This document shows positions 1 through 12,900 of a stretch of 64,000 nucleotides of DNA, piece by piece. The position numbers and the translations under genes are program-made. The notes beneath the pieces are model-generated. The model was not told where the DNA came from and did not search any database. It worked only from the letters and a program-made list of their open reading frames with translations. How positions within the stretch are numbered: position 1 is the stretch's first letter; every line of letters begins with the position of its first letter. The DNA is taken from the NCBI GenBank assembly GCA_010909165.1, contig MU008183.1:950114-1014113 (forward strand), read 5' to 3'. The DNA is from Anthoceros angustus (lineage: Eukaryota; Streptophyta; Anthocerotopsida; Anthocerotales; Anthocerotaceae).

Positions 1-3000
1 GTAGAACCTCCTCCCCATCCACCATTGCCCTTTTACTTTTGCCCTTTGAAATACCACGTTTACTTGGTAGTTACCACCGATCGCCCTTCAATACGACCAT
101 ATAAATACACATATCAATACATCCTTACTATATCATGTAGTCTACGGTGATAAATGTAATGTATTATTCTAAGTGCTATAGGTATTCAATTTCATATAAA
201 ATAAGTTTGTATATTACGTATTACATCGTCTTTGATCATGCATATTCATGGCGATACTTTGTATTTACTATACGTAAATAGCGACGGCCCTTTATACCCC
301 TACTTTATAGCATGCTTGCGGTTTGTCCTTCACGTCAACAATAGGCTTCCGCCATGGCGCCCAAGAAGATATTGTCCCCACCTATCACCTTATTGTGACG
401 CATCACGTGAGGTTATGCCCCTACAAGATTGTCTTGTCAGGAGATTTGGTATCGCTGGCTTATGCTTTGCCTCCATGTAAGGCACTTCCGTCATCGTATG
501 CACCTACGAAACTTCCGCCTCCGTTCGATTCGCAATTTTCTTCTTCCCTCCCACTTGCGTTGGTGGGCCACTTTTTCCCGCTCCCTCCTACACATTGCAC
601 ACAAAATGAGTTATCCAGCGTTAATGGGTTTCCGACAGCCTTACCTTCCCTCTCCCTCCTCTTTCTTACGCCCTTCTTGCTGGACATTTTCCTCTTCCGT
701 CCTCCTTCTTCTTTTGCGTGCCCTTGTCACTTGCCCATGCCTCTACTCCTCCTCCCGTTTTCCTCTTTCGGCCTCCACCCTTTATCATGTGCCTCTCATG
801 GGGCTCCATGCAGTCCATGCTCTCGGCATCCGAGGTGCAAGGTATGTCTGGCATTATCGTCCTCTTGACCGCCTCCTCTGCTGCGTCCATGTTCTCTGCG
901 TCCCCCGTCTGTCCCCGGCCTCCATCATGCATTGGCCTGATATCAAGCTGCACCGCATGTTGCCCTCTTAGTCCTCCTTCATTCTCTCTCCCCTCGACAT
1001 CCTCATGTTCTGCCTTTTGCCCTGCCCGACCATGGCTGCTGGGTGATCCCTCTTGTCAGTCCTCCGCCACCTCCTCCTAGTCCCCTGCGATTTTTGGCTG
1101 TCCATAGTGCACACAAGTGTGTTTCTTCACAGTGTGATTCGTTGCCCTCCTGCTCCACCACCCGACTCCGCCCTCCACACACCTTGTTCCGCCCTCCAGC
1201 CACGTCGTCCTCCCAGCGCCTCCACCCTCCCATACATGGCCGTCACACAGCGGTCTCGGGCACCCTCCACCTCTTTTCCATTATTTGCTTGCTGCCCACG
1301 ACCTGACCCTCGTTGCCTGCCTCCATTGACCCCAATCCGGGCATGCGCTTCCACCCTAGGCAATCGTGGTGTCGCGGCACCACAATATCCCTGCTCACTC
1401 GGTTCCCCCCTCATGCCTCCTGCATGCTTCCTCAAGAGCGCCTCGTCTCCACTTCCCTCCTTGTTCATCGTCGCCTTTCCCCATTCAAAGTCCGTTGTCC
1501 CTCCCCTCGGCCTCCTTCCTCCCAAGCCCCTTGCGCCATGCATTCCTTGATAGCCTCTCGTCCATGTCACCACCTCGTGCACCATCGTTGCCTCCACCCC
1601 TTCCTTCCGTCGTCTCGGAAAGGCCACCATATCGGGATCCATCTTCAATTCAATGTCGTTAAGCAAAATGGTCATTTCCTTGTTCTCCTTGCAATAGCTT
1701 TGAACCTCTAGGATCTTTTCATACACTCCCTATCTTATCTGAAGGAACTCGGGCACTGAACCCCCCCTTTCACGATTTCCACCCTTTCCTTTCCCTTTCC
1801 TTCTGCCCGCCGTCCTCGAAGGTTGCCTCCCTTGTCTCAAGCTTGAAGCCTGCCCGGCATGCAGTGCACATGTGTTACCGTTTGTCCACCATGCCCACTC
1901 ATCGCCTCGGGACGTGTGCACACTTTGCCGTCACTTGCCGTTAGCAGTGCGAAAACCTCATCATCCGAAATAGCTCTTCATCTATTTCCTTCACTTCCGC
2001 AGCTCCAACTCCGCATCCGTCGGGAGGTTCCACGTCTCAAAGTCGTCAAAATCAAGTGGGGTTCGGCACCATGTCGCCCCTCGCCTCTTACCTCTCGACG
2101 TCTTGACGAGGAGGCTTCTTCACATCGCCGATGTCAGAATGGAGACCCGGGGTGCGGTGGATGAGAGATAGCCATTTGGCCCCTCATCCTCCCCCGGTCT
2201 GATACAGCGTCGGCGGCCCGTCCATGGTGTTCGCGGCGCCATGCGTGACTCCCCTAGCAAGCTTCACCTCGCCATACTCCCCATCCTGACGGTTGTCCAC
2301 CACCTTCGTGCCATCTTGAAATGGCTTCCCTCTCGTGAAAGGTGCGGGCCATGAGTCCGGTGTCAAGGGTGAAAAAGCTTTGTTTGCAAAGGCCCGGTGG
2401 TTGTCATTTACTCCTCTTGGCGGGACGGTTGTGCACATGCTACTTGCCCATAATCGAACAATTTTCGACCACCTCACGGACTTGGGAGCAAGTTTCATGT
2501 CCCATTGGTTACGTTGTCGTTACTCATGATGTATTATATTGCCCACATGGCGCCGCTCTCAATCGCCCATTCGCATTTTACCATTAATCATCGTCTTCCG
2601 ACCAAAGATTGCCTTGTGCATCCGGGAGGAGACAATAGACTATAACCTGCAAACCAATCACCATACATGATTTATTCCACTTTCACGCGTGACTCGAGTG
2701 CGTGCGCGGTGACTTGTCGTCGGTCAGCGTATGGACGGGCACCAAACCATACCCATCCATTCCGCCAAGCAAGAGTCATCGAGTTTTATTGCGTGTGACG
2801 GGAAGTACAAGTAGTGATCAAGGATGAAGGACTTTCCCATCCCAATGTTTAATTACGGTAAGCATATGTCCCCACATTGTGAGGTATAAACCGTCCCTGC
2901 TCACCGACGGCCATGCGAGGCGGAGCCAAGGGACGATGCCCTCCATACCGGGTCCTTGATGGCGGCGAGGAGAGCAACCTCCATCCATCATCCTCGATGG

Positions 3001-4540
3001 CCATCGTCATTGACAGAATTGCAGCCTTGTCCTTAATGGCCATCGTCGGTTTCCACCACAACAATGTGCACACATACGCAATGATCCACAGACCACAGTC
3101 GGCGGAAGGCGGCGGTTTTGACTTATGCGATTCCACAAACACTTTAGCCGCATGGACTTGTAGGTAGGCGAATAGGGCCAAAAAGTGTTCACATCCGGCG
3201 CCTCACAAAGCCATACGTGTGTGGTCACGAACACCATGCCGCACCATGTGGAAGGAACCACCTCGCCAGCGGCAAGTCCCCACGAGGATAGCCACGATGA
3301 GCGGCTACGCTCCCATGAGGCGGTGACACCCCTCCAACCTTTGCAAAGGATCCTTGATGGCCATCAAGTGTTCTAGTTGTGCACGAAGATGGAGACATGA
3401 ACACACGCCTCGTGGTGCGAACTACCACTCCACGCCCATTTAGGTTTCCTGAGCTAGCTCACATCGTCAACATGTCCGTCATACATGGCATAAGGTAGCA
3501 GGGAGGCGCAGTGGCATGTTCATGAAGACAGCTCGCCTGCGAGGATGACCAAGAGAAAGGTAGTAGCGTGAAGCGAGGGCAAGGTGGTGACATTTAAAGC
3601 GGACCACCACCTTCTGCCACTTGTGCCCAGCCACATCGGGTTGCGGATGAGAGGATCTTGAATTTCAACTGTTTACATGTGACAAACCAAACATGGCGGC
3701 TTTGATGGTGCCGTCGAATACATGTGATTCTTTGGTAAATGCAATGAGTGTGAAATGGCCGCATAAAGGAGGCCGGAATCAAGTTTGTTTTCATGTCTCC
3801 TAAATGGAAATCCTTTGCGGCGGTGCGGCCATAGTGACGTCGAGCCGTCACCCTAGCATGGTGCCGATGGCGTGAATACATTATCGTTACGCCATGTGGC
3901 GCGCATGATTGGTGGAGAGCGGTGGGAGTCTCGAGCGATGGACATCATTATCTAGGAGAACGGGAATTGGCATATATGGCAAATTCACATACGACGGTCC
4001 TTCATTCATGGCATAATGAAAGGGGCATTTAGTTTGCTTGAATGGCTCTCACGTGCCACCCACCGTCCTTGCACAATGGTGTAGATGTTGATATAGATTA
4101 TTACAAAAGCGATTGGAGCAAGCGTCTGTCTTCAAAGCGACCTTCGACGTGGCATGTTTTCTTCCATGCCATGAGTTTTCAATTATTCTAATGGCTTGCA
4201 CCCACCTTCCTTGGACCATGGTGGAGGGAGAATTTTATTTGAGAGAAAGGGAACCATTGTCCTTGGTTCATGGCGAGTTGTAAGATGGCCATGACCTTGT
4301 CATGGCATGGCACTTCCTTGGTCATCGGCCACTCGAAATCGCATTGCAAACACTTGTCCTTGGTCACGAAATGGTCATAAAAAGCGGGGACTATATATGG
4401 CATGCATGGAGGAATGGCATCGTGGACAAGGAAGGTTTTGTTTGTGCGCCGTGCACAAACACAATAGCGTGAGGAAGGTGGCATGGCAAGGCAAGGAGCC
4501 ATGGCATGGCATGCCACGTAGTCCCCTTCTTGGATGGTTT
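1..4540. other. No supported gene; low-complexity intergenic DNA
   Basis: I see no gene here. Open frames in this stretch are short, overlap on both strands and look like composition artefacts (proline, serine and histidine runs). Positions 480-2000 are strongly pyrimidine-rich on the plus strand, with many CCTCC, CTTCC and TCCTC runs. Positions 2160-4540 are mixed sequence in which the words ATGGCC, GGCATGG and CATGGCA recur. No transposase, RT or RNA gene signature was recognised. Confidence 0.5.
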
Positions 4541-5760
4541 GGGACGTTGACTTTGAAGGATGGTCCTAGCACGCAAATGAGTGAGGATGTCTGCCCAGCT
4601 GGAGGAGAGGAGGGTGGTGAGTCATCGATGGAGAGTCGGCGGGAGGCGAGAGAGCGAGACTGGTGTCGGAGGGCGCTTGGATGGAAGCCGAGAGGATGGT
4701 CTAGCGAGTGGGTGGAGAGAGAAGCAGAAGTGGAGAGATGATCATCTCAGGAGGTGAGGAGGTGGGAGGTGAGGGAGCATCTGCTGAGAGAGGAGGAATC
4801 AGAAAGCAGTGGGTGTCTCTAATAGGTGGGAGCTAACTGGAGCTGCCGCAGGAGAGAATCCAAAACTTTGAGGAGGAATGCCAGGCCGTGACATCGGAGG
4901 GGAGGAGGAATTGGTGAGGAGAGGAGGAAGTGGTGGTGATCGGGAGGAGCATGGTGGTGCCGCCAAGAGGCCGACCGTGTGGCGAGAGAGAGGCCATTGG
5001 TCTTGTGGACCTTCTCGTGGCGATGGATAACCCCAACAACGTGGGAGGAGGATGCCTGTGGAGGAGGAAAGCTGCGCCACAGGAGTGGGGTCTCTGGAGG
5101 CGGTTGCGGAGGCGGGCAGCGTGCATATGATGGTCGGGAGGACGGTGAGGAGAAGGACACGGTGGCGGCAATGATGGGGAAAGCGCGGCGAGGCATGTGG
5201 AGATGGCGGATGATGAGGTGGAGCGACATCGACTACATTGCCACTACGAAATTGGAGAATTGATGGAGCGGTTGGCGTAAGCCACTAGAGCGTCATTGGC
5301 GTGTTGTGCGGTGCATGGGCGTGGTGGAGTGTACATGGTTGGAGGTTATGCGATGGAGGTTGGGTGGAGAATGAGGAGTTGGTGGTTGGTGCGGCGTGGT
5401 GATATGTAGGACGTGAGCTCTAAGTGATGTGTGTGCATGGCAGGGAAGAAGGGAAGGAAGGCGGTGGAAGGTGAAGGCCATGTCGGAAGGAAGGCAGATA
5501 CTAGTGGAGAGAAGGAAGATGGAGGAAAGGTGGCAAGCAGGGCGAGTCAAGTGATGTGGAGGCAACGTAGATGGTGGGGAACACGGATGTGGGGCGGGAG
5601 CTGGAGAGGTGGGGAACGGATGGATGAGAGAATGCGGGAGGCGCATGATACTGAAAACAACCGTGGCGGTGGGCCGTTTGTGGAGGGAATGTGAATGTTG
5701 AGCCATTTTCTTGCAGGCCGGAGTCGCCAAGCATGGTGGACGGTGATGGTCAATCAAACA
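4541..5760. other. Purine-rich (GGA/GAGG) strand-asymmetric block, no gene
   Basis: The plus strand is dominated by G and A (GGAGGAGG, GTGGAGG, GAAGGAAGG), the mirror of the pyrimidine-rich block at 480-2000. Both strands have open frames, but the minus-strand products are Pro/His/Ser-rich and the plus-strand ones Gly/Arg/Glu-rich, as expected from biased composition alone. No domain was recognised. Confidence 0.5.
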
Positions 5761-6100
5761 AGCAGATGGAATTGGTATTCCCACCTTTATAGCCTAGCAT
5801 TTCTGAGGGTCCTTCGCTGAAAGTGGTGATTGAGGATAGATAGGTCTAGGAAGTTGTGGAGGAACCACGAAAACAATGGTGTTGGTCGAAGAGTCACCAA
5901 GGCGCGCATGGCCATGTTGTATCATAGATATGTTTATTGGAAGGCGCATGTTTGTAGATAAAGCCAAGCATCGATGTTGAAAGGGATAGAGGGCGCTTGA
6001 ACTGTCCAAAATTCCAATTAATTTGTCAATAAAATCAAACACTTATATATGCAAGGTATGAGAGTGACGTAAGGGTTAGCACATACATATTATAAACAAG

Positions 6101-6262
6101 TCTTGACGCCTATATATGTATATATATACAAAGGAGGCATATAAGTACACTAATATAATAGTATAACGGATGGATGTGTACATATATATGTACACATACT
6201 TATACTTATGTCTTGAAGCCTATATACATATATATGTATACAAAGGATATGCAAAGGAGGTA
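6101..6262. repeat. AT-rich tandem duplication, period about 110 bp
   Basis: Two copies begin with TCTTGACGCCTATATA at 6101 and TCTTGAAGCCTATATA at 6211. Each runs through alternating TATATGTATATATA and ends in CAAAGGA. The alternating TA/TG steps could form cruciforms. Confidence 0.65.
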
Positions 6263-6443
6263 AAATAGGAAGGAAGGACACCCCAGAGAGAGGTCCTTGT
6301 TACAATCATGTTGCAAGAGGAAGAGGGAAGAGTATAAAATGGTTGTGATAGGGGAGGTCCTTCACGGTCATGATGGAGGAGGAGAAGTGAAAGAGTATAA
6401 AAGGGTGTGATAAGGGGCAATAACTAGCGTGAGGTGAGAGGAG

Positions 6444-6880
6444 AGAGACCAAGCATTGTGTTAAGATGGGGTGAGAAGGTGGATAAGAAAAAAACACCAA
6501 CACCAAGCCACCAAAAGTGTTGCAATTTTGAAGTGGTACATGAAGTGAGAGACCAAGCATTGTGTTAGGATGGTGGGAGAAGGAAGAGGAAAAATGGACC
6601 AACTTAACACCAAGCCATCAAAACATGTTGCAAGTTGGAAGTGTTACATAAAATTGCAACATGACTGTAACAAGGGCAGGTGGGAAATTATTAACAATGC
6701 TTGTGAGATGGGGGGTGTACCCAGAAGGGTGAGGTGGGAAGAGAGAGTGCCAGGTTCGTGTTAAGATGGTTGTTCCAAACGGGGGCAGAACTGACAAACT
6801 TAATAGCCTCCAAAGCATGTTGCAATGTGGAAGTGTAACAAAAAATTGCAACATCGACTATAACATAAGCTGCCCTTTTC
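6444..6880. repeat. Three diverged tandem copies of a non-coding unit
   Basis: The phrase AGAGACCAAGCATTGTGTTA occurs at 6444 and 6548 (period 104). A diverged version lies near 6744 (GTTCGTGTTAAGATGGT). Each copy is followed by a block with AAGCCNNCAAA...GTTGCAA...GGAAGTG. Copies two and three also share a downstream AAATTGCAACAT...TAACA segment. No coding frame is kept. Confidence 0.6.
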
Positions 6881-7076
6881 TAGTAGGGGATACCGCGTTA
6901 TTGTTGCAGATCGTTGTATCCTTGACTAACGCGAGTTCTGAGTCACTAAGCGGGCAAGACTTCCCCGGAGAGACTAATCCAGGTCCTGGTGACGGACCCT
7001 AACACGTCGTGGTGGTGTGTGTACAGGTGCGAAGGACCCCGGACCCCTGCTCCTCTTGGGTAGAAGTCCGACCCAC

Positions 7077-7430
7077 GGATCGGAAAGGAAGGTGATTAAC
7101 CGCACCAAGGACGTGTAGCTCGGACAGAGGAGCTCGTGGACGAACGCTGAGGTCCGTGAGCCCACACATGCCCAACCGTGACCTCAACCCAGATATTGAG
7201 TGGGTAAGAACGATAGGTGAGACGAGGTAGAGAGGGACATAGTAAGACGGATCGGAAAGGAAGGTGATTAACCGCACCAAGGACGCAGAGCTCGGACAGA
7301 GGAGCCTGGTGGACGAACGCGGAGGTCCGTAGCCCACACATGCCCAACCGTGACCCTCAACCGGTATATTGAGTGTGGGTAAGAACGATAGGTGAGACGA
7401 GGTAGAGAGGGACATAGTAAGACGGATCGA
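7077..7430. repeat. 172-bp tandem duplication
   Basis: GGATCGGAAAGGAAGGTGAT starts at 7077 and again at 7249. The two units stay alike with few differences through GGTGAGACGAGGTAGAGAGG and AGTAAGACGGATCG. Minus-strand open frames across it simply repeat the same words in different frames, so I treat it as non-coding, perhaps part of a long terminal repeat or satellite. Confidence 0.7.
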
Positions 7431-8300
7431 TAGGTTACGGACATAAACGAGTCCCAAACGCTGGCCATCCGCCCGACGGAACGGTAGAGCAACCAGAGAG
7501 CGGACAACGCTATGACGTGGTTTCAGGTGGGTCGCCTCTCCAACGGTGGGGAGTGAGTAGAACAACAAGCTGCATAAATGAAACAAGTCATTCCCTTGGG
7601 AACGGACCCCATACTTCAACGACACGGGATTGGTGCGCGCCCGGCTGGCCGTCAGCGAAAGTTGCGCCTCAATAGCCTACAAGAACTCCGTATGTAACTT
7701 AAAACCACATCTGATCATAAATGGTTGGTGAAGTGGATCAAGATTTATGCAATGCTGCACAATTACATGTTAAGAAAACATGATTGCTGGACACTCGAAG
7801 ACATGCGGATTTCTCCTGAAGAATCTGATCTTGCTCAAGAAGATTATAAGTGAGACTGATGCTCGTCCTGCTAGAAAAGAACTGCAAGAATCCATCATGC
7901 ATAGAGTATTGGAATTTCATAGGTGTCTTTGCATAGAATTCCAATTCCATCATCCTTTTTCTTGGTTCATTTTGGTATCCTTTGCTAGTTTCTCTAAAGG
8001 ACTTTAATGGTTATTCAATCTAAAAATACTCATCCGATGAGAATAATCTACATGCCGTTGTGTTCAGCTTGTTGAGATCTACACGACCATGTATTTCAAA
8101 GTTTTTTTTTTCATATCCAAATACTTCAAGAATTGAATAAAAAGTTTCAAAGTCTGGTATCCTTTGCTAGTTTTTAGATAGAACGAGAAGCTTATTCGAG
8201 TTTGTGCCGCTCACTCTCAAATATAACTTGAATTCTTGAACTCTTGTTGGCCGCTTCCAACTCCTGCTGATGCATATCAAGACTAGCTCGACGTAGTAGA
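7431..8300. other. No gene seen; AT-richer intergenic
   Basis: Nothing with a recognisable domain. The phrase AAAGTCTGGTATCCTTTGCTAGTTT near 8149 echoes TTTTGGTATCCTTTGCTAGTTT near 7971, a short dispersed duplication about 180 bp apart. Confidence 0.5.
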
Positions 8301-8301
8301 T

Positions 8302-9095
8302 CTATTGATCTCTCCACTTGGCAGATGCTTGCAACATGTCCCTACAAAATTCTAGACTTGCCTTTGAATTCTCGGCATATTGAGCAGCCAAGTTTCCTTT
8401 CCACTTGTGGTTGTTGTCTTGATCAGCTGCCACCTTCTGTTTAGGGAAATGAGATTGTCTCAAATTGGAGGTGGTTGGTGGAGAAGCTAGGGAGGGAGTA
8501 GCTGCTAGGGAGGGAGGAGTTGCTGGGGAGGGAGGAGGTGCTGGGGAATGAGGAGTCTGGTTAGGGTGTCCATGAGGAGGAGGTAATTGGGACTGAGCTT
8601 CCTCCTCCTCTTGGTGTTGTGGGAAAGGAGTTGTTGAAAACCCTACAACATCGTGAATTTTTTCATCTCCTCCGCAAAGGACAAGTAGCCAAACAAAACA
8701 TGCATCATAAAAGTAGGTTAGCACAAATTCTTGAAGCAAAAAATGGAAGGAGCTAGTCTTACACAAGCAATCCGCATGAATACTATATTGGTCAAAGACC
8801 AAATATGCAACCCTCTGCCATTCTTGACCATGGGTTGCCAGGACATTTTATCTAACTTGTCATCGAGGATGAGACCTTGAGCTGCTTCCTTGGCAATCAA
8901 TCCTCCCCCAATATCATGCTGCAAAGCGTAAGCTTTTTTGAAGTTGTCCAGGCAGCTTCCAACACGTTTCGACAAGTGCAGTCCATCCATCACTAGAAAG
9001 TCAAATTGTTTCAAGACGGTAGCCATGACCGCAAAAGTTGTCTTCTTAGAGTACATGCGGGCCCCTATGCGGGTCTTCTTAGCTTCACCAAACAA
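8302..9095 (-). pseudogene. Decayed Myb/SANT-like transposon-associated protein (tentative)
   Basis: Two overlapping minus-strand frames (8718-9095, then 8302-8802) together suggest one protein. The first carries SCLDNFKKAYALQHDIGGG, which resembles the middle helix of Myb/SANT-like domains found next to plant Harbinger-type transposases. The second has a Pro-rich linker, a lone K/Q-rich patch and a C-terminal stretch (KASLEFCRDMLQASAKWR) like the helical tails of such proteins. The frames do not join without a shift or an intron. The assignment rests on motif resemblance only, and an unrelated orphan ORF is possible. Confidence 0.3.
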
Positions 9096-9349
9096 AGCGC
9101 TGAAATTCTCCGGCTCTTCAAGGTCATCCTAACTGAGAGCATAATGTTCTTTTTTGAGTTCATGGAATCCGATGTTGCTTAGAGGAGGAGTGCAAGTCCC
9201 CTTGGCTGCAGCATATGTGCTGCCCGCAATGATAATTGCAGAGAGGACCGTACCATAGTTTTAGTTTATGTGAAGGAGGATACCAAGAAGAGAAATAACA
9301 AAAACAAGAGGATTTAGCCTGAAGAACTGGTCCCGGGTGTAGACGCTTG

Positions 9350-9850
9350 GTTGAAGAGCACCGGTGAATTTGAAATTCTAATTCCGAGGTTCGGTCACAC
9401 CCGAGTCCGTCGCTCAAACATGAAGATACAGCAGCACACCCGACTTGCCATGGGATTCAACTCTTCTCTAACTTTGCGCGTTTCGAGTTCTTGGCCGTCC
9501 GCTCCCGTCAACTCGGACGCCTATGCACGATCGGATACGACCTAACTCGTGGTAGGTTTGAGCCCCATATTACACCCGGGTCAGTTCGCTCGAAAATCAA
9601 GATAAATCAGTTCGCCCGAGTCTCGCTTCAGATGGGATTTTCGACTCTTCTCTAACTTTGCGGGTGAGTTAGGTCGTATACGGTCGCGTATAGTCGTCCT
9701 ACTTGAGCCGTAATATATTTTAATCTTTTGGCCCTCTGTCTCTTCCTCTTTGATGGTGAGAGAGCCCTCTACATATAAGGAAGAAGAAGAAGAAAAGGAA
9801 AAATCTATTACAGTCCACTTGGATGGAGGGGAAGATGTTAAGATAAACAC
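9350..9850. repeat. LTR-like repeat fragment with internal duplication
   Basis: ACTCTTCTCTAACTTTGCG occurs at about 9460 and 9644, each preceded by a CCCGA...GGGATT block and associated with GACCTAACTC or its complement. To the right lies GAAGAAGAAGAAG next to TCTATTACAGTCCACTTGGA. The reverse complement of this last phrase resembles CCAAGTGGATTATAATAGAC near 14994. This would fit two LTR-like pieces in opposite orientation flanking the PPR locus. No matching internal retroelement is visible between them. Confidence 0.35.
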
Positions 9851-9976
9851 CCTCCTAGTCCTAGCCCTTGACTGTTGAGCATGGAGGGGAAGATGAATGA
9901 GAAACACTCTCAAGGGTTACAGGACTCATGAAGTGACTTTTTGGATGGACTTCAACAAACTGGTGGGTTTTGTAGC

Positions 9977-12900
9977 ATGACAGAGAGTGCTCCTCTTCCC
10001 GTTTGGCTGACTTCGAGGAATGGATTGTTGGCAAACAACGAATCTGCGAGTTGCAAGACATTTGCACCAAAGCCAGCCCGCCCAAGAGGGGCTCTGTCTG
10101 GGCACGGATCGTCCAGCAGATCGTGGAGCCTGCCTGAGGATCCTGACCTTGGCGGATATGCAGGATTTGGAAGTGGGGTGACGGCTGAAACCGTGAGCAA
10201 CTTGTGCTATCAGGGGCAGCTGAGTCAGGCTGTTGAGGCTTTGGGAGTTCTGGTTCAGTGCGGCTGTTGGGTGTCCGAATCACTCTTTTGCACTGTGGTG
10301 AAGAAATGTATAGTCAAGAAAAATCTTGTTGTGGGTCGCCGGGTCCATGCTTTCACGGTGAAGAAGGGGTACCAGTCGGATACGTTCTTGGGCAACCACA
10401 TTCTGCGAATGTATGCTTCTCAGGGCAGGTTGGAAGACGCGATGAATGTGTTTGCAGTGGTTGCTGTGCCAGATGCTTTCACGTGGTCTGCCGTAATTTC
10501 TGCCCATGTTAAACATGGGCAAGACAAGCGGGCTGTAGAACTGTATCATCGAATGCGGAGGTCAAGTGTGAAGGCAGATGCCCATGTGCTGGTTGCAGCC
10601 CTTCAGGCTTGTGCAAGGGGATCAGACCTGGAAACTGGGCAGACGGTGCATGCTGACGCGTTGGCCTTTGGCCTTGAGCGGGATCTGTTTGTCTGTAACT
10701 CCTTGGTGAACATGTATGCGAAGTGTGGCAGCTTGGAAGATGCTCGGAGAGTGTTTGACGGGCTTGGTCAAAAGGATGTGGTGACGTGGACTGCTCTGAT
10801 TGCAGGATATTCGCAGCAGGGCCTGGGGCAGGAAGCTCTTCGTCTTTACAGTGTTATGCAAGAAGAAGGCACGGCTGTACCCAATTCGGTTACATTTGTG
10901 TCTCTGTTGCAGGCATGCGCCAGTGTGGGCCCTCTGGCTTTGGAGAAGGGGAAGGAGCTCCATGCACGGATTAGAGAACAAGGATATCAAGCTGATGTGT
11001 ATGTGGCGAACAGTTTGGTGAACATGTATGCAAAGTGTGGCAGCTTGGAACATGCTCAGAGGGTGTTTGACGGACTTAGTCACAAAGATGTGGTGGCCTG
11101 GAACGCCATGATAGCAGGCTATTCCCAACAGGGCATGGGACAGGAAGCCCTTAGTCTGTACACTGTCATGCAAGAACAGGGAATCGCTTTTCCAAGTTCT
11201 GTGACCTTTGTGTGTCTCCTGCAGGCCTGCGCAAGTGTGGGCACCCTGGTGTTGGAGACAGGGAAGAAGCTTCATGTTCAAATTAGAGAACAAGGACATC
11301 ATCATGATGTGTTCGTAGCCAACAGTTTGGTGAACATGTATGCAAAATGTGGCAGCTTGGAAGATGCCCAGAAAGTGTTTGATGAACTTGGACATAAGGA
11401 TGTGGTGACTTGGAATGCCATAATAGCAGGATATGCACATCAGGGTATGGGCCATAAAGCCTTTAGTCTCTACAGTGCGATGCTAGGAGAAGGGATGGCT
11501 GTACCCAACTCCGTGACGTATCTGGTTCTCCTCCAGGCATGTGCAAGTTTAGGCATCTCGGCTTTGGAGAAGGGGAGGCAGCTTCATTCTGAAGTTAGAG
11601 AACAAGGACATCAGGATGATATGTTTGTAGCCAACAGTTTGGTTAACATGTATGCCAAGTGTGGCAGCTTGGAAGATGCTCAGAGAGTGTTTGACGGACT
11701 TGGGCAAAAAGATGTGGTGTCGTGGACTACTTTAGTAGCTGGGTATTCCCAACAGGGTATGGGCCAGGAAGCCCTTTGTCTCTACAGTGCTATGCAAGAA
11801 GAAGGCATTGCTGTACCCAACTCCGTGACATATGTGTGCCTTTTGCAGGCTTGTGCAAGTGTGGGGACACCGGCTTTGGAGACGGGGAAGCAGCTTCATG
11901 CGCAAATCAGACAACGAGGATATCAAGCTGATGTCTTTGTAGCCAACAGTTTGGTGAACATGTATGCAAAGTGTGGTAGCTTGGAAGATGCTCAGACAGT
12001 GTTTGATGGACTTGGTCAAAAAGATGTAGTGACATGGAATGCCATGATAGCAGGGTGTTCCCAGCACGGCATGGGGCAGGCAGCTCTTCGCCTCTATGGT
12101 GCTATGCTAGAAGAAGGCATCATCGCCCCCAATTCTGTGACGTATGTCTGTCTCTTGCAGGCATGTGCAACTGTGGGGGTATCAGCTTTGGAGAATGGGA
12201 AGCAGCTTCATGCAGAAATTAGAGAACGGGGACATCAAGATGATGTGTTTGTAGCCAACAGTTTGCTGAACATGTATGCAAAGTGTGGCAGCATGGAAGA
12301 TGCCCAGAGAATATTCGACGGACTCAGTGAAAAGGATGTGGTGACATGGAATGCCATTATAGCAGGGTATGCACAGCAGGGCATGGGGCAGGAAGCCCTT
12401 CGTCTGTTCAGCACTATGCGTACAGAAGGCACCTGGACACCCGATTCGGTGACCTTCGTGTGTCTTCTCCAGGCATGTGCAAGTATTGGTACTTTGGCTT
12501 TGGAGAAGGGGAAAGGGCTTCATGAGCAAATTAGAGAACTAGGATACCAAGCTGATATGATGGTAGCCAATAGTCTGGTAAACATGTACGCAAAGTGTGG
12601 CAGCTTGGAAGATGCTAGGAGAGTGTTTGAGGGACTCGATGAAAAGGATCTGGTGACATGGACTGCAGTAATTGCAGGATATTCCCAGCAGGGCATGGGT
12701 CAGGAAGCTCTCCGTCTCTACAGTATGATGAAAGAAGAAGGCATGGCTGTACCCGATTCTGTGACATTTGGGTGCCTCCTGCAGGCATGTGCGAATGTGG
12801 CAGCGCTGCATCTTGGAAGGGAGCTGCATGCGCAGATTGAAGAAGAAGGGCTTGAAAATGATTTGATTGTAGCTGGCAGTTTGATAAACATGTACGGCAA

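Noticed and set aside
323-1726. Several 100-200 codon frames on both strands
   Set aside because: Composition artefacts of pyrimidine-rich DNA: Pro/Ser/His products on one strand and Gly/Arg/Glu on the other.
6999-7625. 208-codon minus-strand frame with repeated SLVRLITFLSDP words
   Set aside because: It is created by the 172-bp tandem duplication. The same words appear in three frames because the period is not a multiple of three.
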